Shown one piece after another: positions 27,524 through 35,713 of a stretch of 64,000 nucleotides of DNA. Source of the DNA: Kribbella monticola (GTDB lineage: Bacteria; Actinomycetota; Actinomycetes; Propionibacteriales; Kribbellaceae); contig NZ_QFXK01000039.1 of assembly GCF_003261635.1 (NCBI RefSeq), positions 124,001 through 188,000 on the forward strand. The letters are read 5' to 3'. Under the pieces are notes generated by a model, which was given only the letters and a program-made list of their open reading frames with translations, had not been told where the DNA came from and made no database searches. The position numbers were made by a program, and so were the translations under genes. The stretch's first letter is position 1. Each line of letters opens with the position of its first letter.

Positions 27524-28810
27524 TCAACGGATGGTGGTGATGACGAATTGCTTGGTGTAGGCGGCGGCGACGGGTAGGCCGTTGTAGGTGTTGGCGGGGA
27601 TGTAGTAGCGATAGGCGACCCGGCCGAGGGTGGTGCCTCTGAGACGGCCCTCGGCGTGACCGTTCTTGAACGGGAGGCTGCCGGCGCCGACCCAGGTCTT
27701 GCCGTTCCATCGCTGGAATGCGGCCGTGCCGTTCACGGGCGGATAGAGGTTGAGGTAGATGATCGTCGACTGGCCGAGGACGACATGACCGTCGTACTCC
27801 AGCGGCGATGCGTAGCCGAACTGCTGCACCATCAGCGTGCCGGGGGCGCTGTAACCGCCGAAGTACGCGGTGTCCGCGGTCGCGTAGTTCGGGACAGCCA
27901 ACCGGTACTGGCGGGTGCCGAAGAACGGCTCCAACTGGAACTCGATGTCGCCAGTGGTCTCGGTGCTGCCCACGACGTACCAGGCGCTGGTCGAGCTGTT
28001 CCGGGCCTGGAGAATCGCCGGCCGAAGGTACGGCGTCGGTGTCGCGGTCCCCTTGATGGTGGCGCCGTAGTGGGCGATCATCCAGGTCGGAATGGTGGCT
28101 TTGACCTCGCCCGGACGGACGGCGACCTGCGCGCCGGCGGCTGCCGTCGACCATTCGTTGGTCGCCGAGACGTAGAAGGTGATGCGTTCGGCGGGTGCGG
28201 TGAAACTCAGCTGCTTGGCCTCGGTCGGCTGGCCGAGATCCACCGTGCGGCTGCTGTCGGGCGCGTAGTAGCGCGGCTGGAAACGGACCGCGCCCGGCTG
28301 GTCCAGCGGGTCGCCGGGGGTCTCGTCAGCGGCGACGAGGGCTCCGCCGGACCATTTCACCTGCATTCCGTTGGTGCCCGACATCGTGAACGACTCCAGC
28401 TTTGCCGGGGTCGGGCCCAAGGTGTCGAAGGCGGGAGAAACAGCCATCGGGCTGGTTTCGGCTTCCCGGGTGCCGACGGCAACGCCGATCTCCTTGGTGG
28501 CGAGCCTCATGTCGGTGCCGGCATCCGCGAGTTGCCTGGGGAGGAGCACAGCCGCGATGTCGGCTTCGTTCGGCGCATCAGCCGCGAGGTACTTGAGCAG
28601 GTAGCGCTTGCTGCTCCCGGCCGCCCGGTAGTACAGCACGTTCGGCTGGGGCGTCGCTTCGTCCCAGGTGACGTGGACGTCCTTGAGCGTGCTGTCCTTC
28701 CACGCGATCGTCACGTTGGTCGGCGCGGGGTCGTCGGCTGCCGCAGCGGCGGGCGCGGTGAGGCCGGCCGCAAGCAGGGCGGCAGGCAGAACGGCGGCGA
28801 TGCGCTTCAA
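27524..28810 (-). CDS. exported protein, three-member paralogous family (copy 3)
   Basis: 428 aa from a TTG start at 28810, chosen because GGGGGAT lies just upstream and the next residues form a signal peptide (LKRIAAVLPAALLAAGL, cleavage near AAAA-DDP). The frame stays open to 29110, but that part is antisense to the next gene. It is closest to copy 2: PTNVTIAWKDSTLKDVHVTW, LAADAPNEADIAAV, ETPGDPLDQPG, FGTRQYRLAVPN, AYFGGYSAPGT, FQRWNGKTWVGAG and YRYYIPANTYNGLPVAAAY. Confidence 0.72.
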   Translation of the reverse strand: MKRIAAVLPAALLAAGLTAPAAAAADDPAPTNVTIAWKDSTLKDVHVTWDEATPQPNVLYYRAAGSSKRYLLKYLAADAPNEADIAAVLLPRQLADAGTDMRLATKEIGVAVGTREAETSPMAVSPAFDTLGPTPAKLESFTMSGTNGMQVKWSGGALVAADETPGDPLDQPGAVRFQPRYYAPDSSRTVDLGQPTEAKQLSFTAPAERITFYVSATNEWSTAAAGAQVAVRPGEVKATIPTWMIAHYGATIKGTATPTPYLRPAILQARNSSTSAWYVVGSTETTGDIEFQLEPFFGTRQYRLAVPNYATADTAYFGGYSAPGTLMVQQFGYASPLEYDGHVVLGQSTIIYLNLYPPVNGTAAFQRWNGKTWVGAGSLPFKNGHAEGRLRGTTLGRVAYRYYIPANTYNGLPVAAAYTKQFVITTIR

Positions 28811-28900
28811 AGGGATCCCCCAGGATGACTGCGGGCCCGTGTTCCCCCACCGGCCTCGGCTTCGGCATTCTGCAGGACTTCGGGGCTGAGGACAACAAAG

Positions 28901-28916
28901 TTGCAGCTTGCTGCAA
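28901..28916. promoter_or_regulatory. palindrome between copy 3 and the AhpD-like gene
   Basis: TTGCAGC-TT-GCTGCAA, a perfect 7-2-7 inverted repeat in the 145-base divergent gap, 39 bases before the AhpD-like ATG and 90 bases from the TTG of copy 3. Confidence 0.5.
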
Positions 28917-28955
28917 TGCGGCGCACTGTGGAAACCCAGTGAAAAGGGGGGCGTT

Positions 28956-29513
28956 ATGGCATTCATCAGCACAGCCGGGGCGGACGACGGTTTTCTCGAG
29001 GCGAACCGGGCCGCTGCCGGGCACATCCCGAACTTCGTCCGGACTTTCGCGGCCCGGCCGGCGGTCTTCGACGCCTGGAAGCAGCTCAACGGCGCGATCA
29101 AGGCATCCATGGACCTGCGCCGCTACGAGCTGGCGACTCTGGCCGCCGCGACCGCGCTGAAATCCAGCTACTGCAGCCTTGCGCACGGCCAGGTGCTGGC
29201 CGAGAACTTCTTCACCGCTGAGGAAGTAGCAGCCCTCGTCACCGATCCTCCGACCGACCCGGTCGACCGCGCCGTGATGACTTTCGCCCGCAAGGTCGCC
29301 CTCCAGGCCGACCAGATCACCCAGGCCGACGTGGACGAACTCAAAGCCGCAGGCCTCACCGACGAAGACGCCCTCGACGTAGCCCTCGCAGCCGCCGCCC
29401 GCTGCTTCTTCTCCAAAACCCTCGACGCCACCGGCACCACCCCCGACCCGGCGTACCACGACCTCCTACCCCCCACCCTCGTCACCGCCCTCACCGTCGG
29501 CCGGGAGATCTGA
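28956..29513 (+). CDS. carboxymuconolactone decarboxylase/AhpD-like protein
   Basis: 185 aa from the ATG at 28956 (AAAGGGGG upstream). It has the AhpD-like helical core with MDLRRYELATLAAATAL and a CxxxH element (YCSLAHGQVL), where AhpD proteins more often have CxxC-type redox pairs; one Cys-His pair is typical of the peroxidase-related CMD group. A redox or peroxide-defence role is likely. It converges on the multicopper oxidase gene with a 1-base gap. Confidence 0.85.
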   Translation: MAFISTAGADDGFLEANRAAAGHIPNFVRTFAARPAVFDAWKQLNGAIKASMDLRRYELATLAAATALKSSYCSLAHGQVLAENFFTAEEVAALVTDPPTDPVDRAVMTFARKVALQADQITQADVDELKAAGLTDEDALDVALAAAARCFFSKTLDATGTTPDPAYHDLLPPTLVTALTVGREI

Positions 29514-29514
29514 C

Positions 29515-30969
29515 CTACTCCGGGTTGTTCTTGGTGTGGCCGTTGATTCGGTAGGGGGTGGTGATGCCTTCGTACATGAGGTGGGTTACCAGGCCCTGGG
29601 CGGCGTGGGGGAGGTTGTGGCAGTGGTCCATCCAGATGCCTGGATTGTCGGCCAGGAAGGCGATTTCGTAGCTTTCGCCGTCTTCGACGTTGAGGGAGTC
29701 CACTCGCCACGGGCTGCCGGTGGCGGCGACTCCGTTGCGGGACAGTACGACGACGTGGTGACCGTGCAGGTGCATCGGATGCACCTGGCCGCTGGTGTTG
29801 CGCACCGTCATCCGCACGACGTCGCCCTGCGCGACCACGAACATCGGTACGTCGGGGTACTGATGTCCGTTGATCGTCCACCACAACCCGGGCTTGCCGT
29901 TGTAGAGCCCGAGTCGGCGCCCGATCCGGTATTCGAACCGCCGATCCGCGTGCTCAGGATCGAACCCGATCGGCGCCGGTTTCCCGTACGACAGCAGGTC
30001 GACCCGATCGGCAGGCGCAGAAGGAGAAGAGGGCGCGACCCCACCGCGTGGCCCGACGACGAGGGTCGTCGGACCTCCACCGAGTCCGATGCGTACCGCA
30101 GTACCGTCGGATGGCACGGTCAGCAAGAGATCGACGCGTCCCCCCGCGGTCGCGAGCACCGACTTCCCCGTCACCAATGACGGCTGGTTCACCTCCGTGC
30201 CGTCCACCGCGACCACCTGGTACGGCGCCCCGTCGACCCACGACGTCATCGGCCCGTTGTCGGTGTTGATCAACCGCACTCGCACCGCGGTCCCAGGAGC
30301 CACCTCCGTACGACGTTCGCCGTACCCGCCGTTGACCGTCCGGATCTTGTCGTACGTGTGCACCGCCGCCAGCAAATCTCGACCCGACTTCGCCGACGTC
30401 ACCACGAGCGGTCCCCACAACCCGTCCCGTACCTGCTCATGCGATTGCTGATGCGAGTGGTACCAGTACGTCCCCGCGTCCCGTACGACGAATCGGTACA
30501 CGAAACTCTTGCCCGGCATCACCGCGTCCTGCGTGACGCCCGCGACCCCGTCCTCCGCCGCCGGCACGTCGACCCCGTGCCAGTGCAGCGTCATCCCGTC
30601 TTTCACGGATTCGTTGACCAGCGTGACCTCGACCAGATCGCCTTGCCTGGCACGGACCTCGGGCCCGGGCGAGCTGTGGTTGAGGGTGTACCCCTCCACC
30701 GAACCCCGGCCGGCGATCTCGAACCGCTCCTTCCGCGCGACCAGCCGAACGACGACATCGGGTCGTCGCTCGGCCGGACCGGTCAGCGTGGTCAGCTCTC
30801 GCCCGTGCTCGGCATGTTCGGCAGCCATCTGCGGCCCGCCGCCGTAGTCGGCGTACCCCATCGCCATCGGCGACAGGTTGTCCGGGACCAGGCTCCGCTG
30901 CCAGAACCACGCGATCGGGGCGAGCACGACCACCGTGGCGGCGATCGCGATCAGCTTGCGTCGCTGCAC
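29515..30969 (-). CDS. multicopper oxidase
   Basis: 484 aa, GTG start, with an N-terminal membrane anchor (residues about 5-22). All four copper motifs are present: HWH at 129-131, HSH at 171-173, HPMHLHGH near 390 and HCHNLPHAAQG near 437. The N-terminal cupredoxin domain binds half of the trinuclear cluster. The enzyme oxidises phenols or metal ions on the outer face of the membrane with O2. Its start overlaps the stop of the upstream DUF6220-like gene by one base (TAGTG), so translation is coupled. Confidence 0.93.
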   Translation of the reverse strand: MQRRKLIAIAATVVVLAPIAWFWQRSLVPDNLSPMAMGYADYGGGPQMAAEHAEHGRELTTLTGPAERRPDVVVRLVARKERFEIAGRGSVEGYTLNHSSPGPEVRARQGDLVEVTLVNESVKDGMTLHWHGVDVPAAEDGVAGVTQDAVMPGKSFVYRFVVRDAGTYWYHSHQQSHEQVRDGLWGPLVVTSAKSGRDLLAAVHTYDKIRTVNGGYGERRTEVAPGTAVRVRLINTDNGPMTSWVDGAPYQVVAVDGTEVNQPSLVTGKSVLATAGGRVDLLLTVPSDGTAVRIGLGGGPTTLVVGPRGGVAPSSPSAPADRVDLLSYGKPAPIGFDPEHADRRFEYRIGRRLGLYNGKPGLWWTINGHQYPDVPMFVVAQGDVVRMTVRNTSGQVHPMHLHGHHVVVLSRNGVAATGSPWRVDSLNVEDGESYEIAFLADNPGIWMDHCHNLPHAAQGLVTHLMYEGITTPYRINGHTKNNPE

Positions 30970-31415
30970 TAAGGCGTGACCCCCGCCCCCGGCACCATCG
31001 TTGCCTCAGGCACCTTCATCTGTACGGCGGCCCGCCGGCCCGCGTAGGCGGCGGTCCCGAGCACCGCGAACGCGTTCAGCCCGTGCAGCGCCCCGACCGC
31101 GGGCGCGGCGAAGGAAAGGAAGGCGAGCACGATCTGCAGCACCACCAGCCCGAACACGATCGCCGCCCACTTCACGCCGCCCGCGAGATGGGCGAAGAAC
31201 GACACGATCAGCAACAGCAGCGCCAGGATCGGGATCACCATCATCCCGACCTGCCCGTGCAGGGTGTGCCCGATGTTGCCGTCGTAGTTCTTGTCGATCA
31301 CCAGCCCGTCGTCCATGTCCTTGATAGCCGTGAACCATGCGAAGGCGATGAACATCGCCTGCAGGACCACCCCGGCCGCGATCAGCATGGCCAGTACCCG
31401 ATATGTCGCTTTCAT
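30969..31415 (-). CDS. DUF6220-like four-helix membrane protein
   Basis: 148 aa with four hydrophobic segments (about 8-28, 58-78, 82-102 and 106-125). HTLHGQVGMMVIP and LHGLNAFAVLG carry histidines inside helices, as in small haem- or copper-associated membrane proteins and the DUF6220 group. Coupling to the multicopper oxidase suggests a supporting role in metal handling or electron transfer. The ribosome site (GGGGGAGG) is part of a possible leader hairpin. Confidence 0.7.
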   Translation of the reverse strand: MKATYRVLAMLIAAGVVLQAMFIAFAWFTAIKDMDDGLVIDKNYDGNIGHTLHGQVGMMVIPILALLLLIVSFFAHLAGGVKWAAIVFGLVVLQIVLAFLSFAAPAVGALHGLNAFAVLGTAAYAGRRAAVQMKVPEATMVPGAGVTP

Positions 31416-31421
31416 GATCCT

Positions 31422-31490
31422 CCCCCGGACCCACGACCCGCCCCCTGCGACCGCGATCCCATCGCAGTCCCGAGCCTCTCGGTCCGGGGG
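31422..31490 (-). promoter_or_regulatory. structured leader that can mask the ribosome site of the DUF6220/oxidase operon
   Basis: On the minus strand CCCCCGGACC (31490-31481) can pair with GGTCCGGGGG (31431-31422), whose G-run is the Shine-Dalgarno. Inside are a short CGAG/CTCG hairpin and CTGCGA / TCGCAG (31467-31462 with 31450-31445), giving a three-way-junction-like fold. It matches no riboswitch I recognise. Confidence 0.5.
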
Positions 31491-31575
31491 TCGCTCACCT
31501 CATCGTGAACCCGCGCCACCCGGCGCACAAGACGTGGCTACGCATCCGGTTGCTGACGCAACGTGACCGGAATGA

Positions 31576-32334
31576 TCAGTGGTTGCGGGTATGCGCGTGG
31601 TGCAGCCCGAGCAGGGGCAGAAAAGGCTCGTGGCGGGTGATGGTCTGCGACTCCGGGACGATCAGCGACGAAAGGGCGCCGGTGGCAACGACCGTGGCAG
31701 ACGACAGGTCCTGATCGGTCAGGATCCGCGTGACCAGACCGTCCACCAGGGATGCGAAGCCGAAGATCGCACCTGATTGCAGGGCTTCCACGGTGTTCTT
31801 GGCAACGACCGAGCGCGGCCGGGTCAGTTCCACCCGGCGCAGCTGGGCGGCCGCGGCGCCAAGAGCGTCGACGGAGGTCTCGATCCCCGGAGCGATCGCA
31901 CCCCCGATGAACGCCCCGGCCGCACTCACGACGTCAACCGTCGTCGCAGTACCGAAATCGACGATCACACAGGGCGCGCCGTACAAATGAACCGCCGCCA
32001 AAGCGTTGGCGATCCGGTCCGTGCCGACCTCTCGCGGGTTGTCGACGAGCACGGGAAGCCCGGTCTTCACGCCGGGTTCGACGACAACACTCGGTACGTC
32101 GGGGTAGTACCGGGAGACCAGGTCGCGCAACTCGTGCAGCACGCTCGGGACCGCCGAGCACACGGCCACCCCGGTCACCGCCGACTCGCCGGCCAGGAGA
32201 CCACCGAGGAGAACGGCCCACTCGTCCGCCGTACGGCGTGAGTCGGTGCCGACCCACCAATGCCGCTTGACCGTTCCTTCGAACACCAGGCCGACGAGCG
32301 TCCTGGTGTTCTCCACGGCCACGGCGAGCAGCAT
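31576..32334 (-). CDS. coaX: CoaX-like type III pantothenate kinase homologue with altered active site
   Basis: 252 aa. CoaX phosphorylates pantothenate, the first step to CoA. Most family motifs are present: PREVGTDRIANALAAVHLY, VDFGTATTVDVV, GGAIAPGIETS and NTVEALQSGAIFG. However, the N-terminal motif normally reading D-x-G-N-T is AVENT: the catalytic Asp is Ala6 and the Gly is Glu8 (codons GCC and GAG). The protein may therefore be inactive or changed in function, as reported for mycobacterial CoaX. It overlaps nadC by one base at the end of the NAD/CoA operon. Confidence 0.88.
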   Translation of the reverse strand: MLLAVAVENTRTLVGLVFEGTVKRHWWVGTDSRRTADEWAVLLGGLLAGESAVTGVAVCSAVPSVLHELRDLVSRYYPDVPSVVVEPGVKTGLPVLVDNPREVGTDRIANALAAVHLYGAPCVIVDFGTATTVDVVSAAGAFIGGAIAPGIETSVDALGAAAAQLRRVELTRPRSVVAKNTVEALQSGAIFGFASLVDGLVTRILTDQDLSSATVVATGALSSLIVPESQTITRHEPFLPLLGLHHAHTRNH

Positions 32335-33188
32335 CAGGAAGCCTGCAGGTCCATCGCGATGTCGAGAACCGGCGCCGAGTGGGTGAGGGCTCCGACCGCG
32401 AGGTAGTCCACCCCGGTCTCGGCGACCGCGCGTGCGTCGTCCAGGGTCAGCCCACCGGACGCCTCGAGCCGGGCCCGCCCGTCGACCTTCTGCACGGCCT
32501 CCCGCAGCTGCGGCACGGCCATGTTGTCGAGCAGGATCAGCTCGGCGCCCGCCTCGACCGCGATCAGCGCGTCCTCGATCGTGTCGACCTCGACCTCGAT
32601 GGAGATCTCCGGATAGGCCTTGCGGACCAGCCGGAACGCCTCCGCGACCCCGCCGGCGGCGATCACGTGGTTGTCCTTGATCAGCGCCGCGTCCGACAGC
32701 GCCATCCGGTGGTTCTTGCCGCCACCGCAGCGTACGGCGTACTTCTCCAGGCTCCGCAGCAACGGCATCGTCTTGCGGGTGTCGCGGATGACCGCACCGG
32801 TACCCTCGACCGCGTCGACCCAGCGCCGGGTCAGCGTGGCGACACCGGACAGGTGGCAGAGCAGGTTGAGCGTGGTCCGCTCGGCGGTCAGCAGTTGCCG
32901 GGTCTTGCCGCGCACCGTCATCAGGACGTCACCGGCCTTGACGGCGGCCCCGTCCACGACGGAATGCTCGATCTCGACCTCTTCCTTGCCCGCGACCAGC
33001 CGGATCACCAGCTCGGCGACCTCCAGCCCGGCCACGACGCCGGCCTCGCGCGCCACGAGTTCCGCGACCGAGACCTGATCGGCCTCGACGGTCGACGTGG
33101 TGGTGACGTCGACGCCGCCGGCCAGATCCTCCTCGATGGTGGCCCGGACGAGGTCCTCGACCCATTGCCTGTCGAGCGTGTCATCCAT
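32334..33188 (-). CDS. nadC: nicotinate-nucleotide pyrophosphorylase (quinolinate phosphoribosyltransferase)
   Basis: 284 aa. Converts quinolinate and PRPP to nicotinate mononucleotide. Family motifs include TTLNLLCHLSGVATLTRRWVD, DTRKTMPLLRSLEKYAVRCGGGKNHR (substrate-binding Arg/Lys/His), KDNHV, and EVEVDTIEDA, plus LEASGGLTLDD near the C-terminus. It sits 4 bases after nadB and overlaps coaX by one base (TGATG). Confidence 0.96.
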   Translation of the reverse strand: MDDTLDRQWVEDLVRATIEEDLAGGVDVTTTSTVEADQVSVAELVAREAGVVAGLEVAELVIRLVAGKEEVEIEHSVVDGAAVKAGDVLMTVRGKTRQLLTAERTTLNLLCHLSGVATLTRRWVDAVEGTGAVIRDTRKTMPLLRSLEKYAVRCGGGKNHRMALSDAALIKDNHVIAAGGVAEAFRLVRKAYPEISIEVEVDTIEDALIAVEAGAELILLDNMAVPQLREAVQKVDGRARLEASGGLTLDDARAVAETGVDYLAVGALTHSAPVLDIAMDLQAS

Positions 33189-33192
33189 ACGA

Positions 33193-34848
33193 CTACTTCC
33201 CCTCCTGTTGCAGTGGCACGAACGTCGCGCCAGGCCGGCTCGAGTCGCCCTCGGCGGCCAGTGTCAGGTCCAGATTGCCCGACCAGTTCTCGTCGTCGCG
33301 ATCCGGGTGGTCCTCACGCCAGTGCGAGCCGCGACTCTCCTCGCGCGTGGTGGCCGCGGCGATCAGGGCGGACGCGACCGTGACGAGGTTGGTCGCCTCC
33401 CAACCCGGCGTACCGGGCTCGCCTGCCGGCTGCTCGATCAGCTTCGCCAGCGTGGCACCGGCCTCGGCCAGCCCGCTCGCGCTCCGGATCACTCCGGCAC
33501 CGACCGTCATCACCCGCTGCAGTTCCGGTACGACGTCCGCGTCCACCAGGCCGGGCACGCGCCGGTCGATCGCCGGCTCGCGGAGCTCGGGCAGCTCGGT
33601 CGCCAGCGAGTTCGTGATCCGCCGGGCGAAGACCAGTCCTTCGAGCAACGAGTTCGACGCGAGCCGGTTCGCGCCGTGGACGCCGGTGCAGGCGACCTCG
33701 CCACAGGCGTACAGCCCAGGCACTGAGGTCTGGCCCTGCAGGTCGGTCCAAACTCCGCCGGACGAGTAGTGACAAGCGGGCGCGACCGGGATCAGCTCGC
33801 GTACCGGGTCGATACCGTGCGACCGGCAGGACGCGAGGATGGTCGGGAACCGTACGCGCCACTTCTCGTCGCCGAAGTGCCGGGCGTCGAGGAACACATG
33901 ATCTTTGCCCGAGGCAAGCATCTGGCGCATGATCGCCTTGGCCACGATGTCGCGCGGCGCGAGGTCCGCGAGCTCGTGCTGGCCCTGCATGAATCGCTTG
34001 CCCTCGTGGTCGACCAGGAACGCGCCCTCACCGCGGACGGCCTCGGACACCAACGGCTGTTGGCCTTTCGCGCTCTTGCCCAACCACAGCACGGTCGGAT
34101 GGAACTGCACGAACTCCAGATCGCGCACCTTCGCGCCGGCCCGCAAGGCCAACGCCATCCCGTCGCCGGTCGAGACACTCGGGTTCGTCGTGGCGGCGTA
34201 CAACTGGCCGAGTCCGCCCGAAGCCAGGATCACCGCGCGGCTGCGGATCGCCCCGACACCATCGAGTTGCCCCTCGCCCATCACGTGCACTGTGACGCCC
34301 GCGATCGCGCCGTCCTCGGCGGTCAACAGGTCGAGCACCAATGCATGCTCCATCAGCCGGATGCCCGGCGCGCGCTTGACCGCGGCAACCAGAGCCCGCT
34401 CGATCTCGGCGCCGGTAGCGTCGCCACCTGCATGCGCGATCCGATTGCGGTGGTGACCACCTTCGCGAGTCAGCGACAGATCACCGGCGGCGTCGCTGTC
34501 GAAGCGTGCCCCCAACTCGATCAGATCCCGTACGGCGTCAGGCCCTTCGGTGACAAGAGTCCGTACTGCGACCGGATCGCTCAGGCCGGCCCCTGCCACC
34601 AAGGTGTCCTGCAGGTGCTGCTCCGGCGAGTCACCCGGCCCGAGCGCCGCCGCGATCCCGCCTTGCGCCCACTGGGTCGAGCCGGAGGCGACGACGTCCT
34701 TCGTCACCACCAGCACGGTGCCGAGTTCGCGAGCCTCGAGCGCGGCGGTCAGCCCTGCGATCCCCGAGCCGATCACCACCACGTCGACGGTGTCGGTCCA
34801 ACCCGGTTCGGGCGCAGCCAGCCGTTGCGGCACAGCGGGAGCAGTCAT
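33193..34848 (-). CDS. nadB: L-aspartate oxidase
   Basis: 551 aa FAD enzyme making iminoaspartate for quinolinate synthesis. The N-terminal Rossmann motif is VVVIGSGIAGLTAALEA. The succinate-dehydrogenase-like catalytic region includes GGIAAALGP, EGGHHRNRIAHAGGDATG and HFGDEKWRVRFPTI. C-terminal helices carry the NadB motif ASNSLLEGLVFARRI. Quinolinate synthase (nadA), usually next to nadB, is absent from this window. A promoter may lie in the 37-base gap after panC. Confidence 0.96.
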   Translation of the reverse strand: MTAPAVPQRLAAPEPGWTDTVDVVVIGSGIAGLTAALEARELGTVLVVTKDVVASGSTQWAQGGIAAALGPGDSPEQHLQDTLVAGAGLSDPVAVRTLVTEGPDAVRDLIELGARFDSDAAGDLSLTREGGHHRNRIAHAGGDATGAEIERALVAAVKRAPGIRLMEHALVLDLLTAEDGAIAGVTVHVMGEGQLDGVGAIRSRAVILASGGLGQLYAATTNPSVSTGDGMALALRAGAKVRDLEFVQFHPTVLWLGKSAKGQQPLVSEAVRGEGAFLVDHEGKRFMQGQHELADLAPRDIVAKAIMRQMLASGKDHVFLDARHFGDEKWRVRFPTILASCRSHGIDPVRELIPVAPACHYSSGGVWTDLQGQTSVPGLYACGEVACTGVHGANRLASNSLLEGLVFARRITNSLATELPELREPAIDRRVPGLVDADVVPELQRVMTVGAGVIRSASGLAEAGATLAKLIEQPAGEPGTPGWEATNLVTVASALIAAATTREESRGSHWREDHPDRDDENWSGNLDLTLAAEGDSSRPGATFVPLQQEGK

Positions 34849-34885
34849 CCCGCGACGGTATCAATCGCCCTCTTTAAAAGGCACC

Positions 34886-35713
34886 TCATCGCAGTGTGAT
34901 GGAAATGTTGTCGATGAGACGAGTGCTACCGACCCGGGCCGCGATCAGCATCCGGGCTTCACCGGGGCCGATCACCGGACCGAGGTCGGGTGCTCGCAGA
35001 GCGAGATAATCGATCTTCACCGACGGAACCGCCTCCAGCTCCGCGTGGGCGGCGGACATCACCGCGTCAGGCCCGTTCATCCCTGCTTTCGCGCCGGCCG
35101 TGAGGGCTCGATACAGGACCAGCGCTTCGTCACGCTCGGTCTCCGACAGGTAGCGATTCCGTGAGGACATCGCCAGTCCGTCCGCTTCGCGAACCGTTTG
35201 CACCGGAACGATGTCGACGTCCATGTCCAGGTCGCACACCATCTCGCGGATCAGCGTCAGCTGCTGGTAGTCCTTCTCGCCGAACAACGCCAGGTCCGGC
35301 GCGGTCAGGTGCAGCATCTTCGCCACCACGGTCAGTACGCCGGCGAAGTGGCCCGGCCGGACCATCCCCTCCAACTCGTCCGCCAGCGGTCCGGGGTGCA
35401 CGGTGATCGACGGCTCGTTCGGGTACAGCTCGTCGCGGGAGGGGTTGAAGACCAGGTCGACACCCTCGTTCTTGGCGATCGCGAGATCGCTGGCCAACGT
35501 CCGCGGGTACCGGTCGAAGTCCTCGGTCGGCCCGAACTGCAAGGGATTCACGAAGATCGTCAGCACCACGCTGCCGTCCGGCCCGACCCGCTCCCGGGCC
35601 TCGGCGAGCAACGCGGCATGCCCCTCGTGCAGGGCGCCCATCGTCATCACCACGGCTCGCGGCCGGATCGCCGCGGCCGCCCGCAACTCCGCCTTCGTCT
35701 GGGTGAGTCTCAT
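34886..35713 (-). CDS. panC: pantothenate synthetase
   Basis: 275 aa. Joins pantoate and beta-alanine using ATP. The nucleotidyltransferase HIGH-like motif is MGALHEGHAALL (about 26-37), followed by TIFVNPLQFGPTEDFDRYPR, GEKDYQQLTLIREMV and DGLAMSSRNRYLS (the KMSKS equivalent). Its start overlaps the stop of the DUF2520 gene by 4 bases. Confidence 0.97.
   Translation of the reverse strand: MRLTQTKAELRAAAAIRPRAVVMTMGALHEGHAALLAEARERVGPDGSVVLTIFVNPLQFGPTEDFDRYPRTLASDLAIAKNEGVDLVFNPSRDELYPNEPSITVHPGPLADELEGMVRPGHFAGVLTVVAKMLHLTAPDLALFGEKDYQQLTLIREMVCDLDMDVDIVPVQTVREADGLAMSSRNRYLSETERDEALVLYRALTAGAKAGMNGPDAVMSAAHAELEAVPSVKIDYLALRAPDLGPVIGPGEARMLIAARVGSTRLIDNISITLR

Noticed and set aside
28811..29110. 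N-terminal 100-residue extension of exported-protein copy 3
   Set aside because: It is antisense to the AhpD-like gene, crosses the palindrome, and would bury the signal peptide internally.
31422..31490. SAH- or SAM-type riboswitch before the DUF6220 gene
   Set aside because: A few shared words (TGCGACCG, CTCGG) occur, but their order and pairing do not fit those classes, and the genes have no methionine-cycle link.
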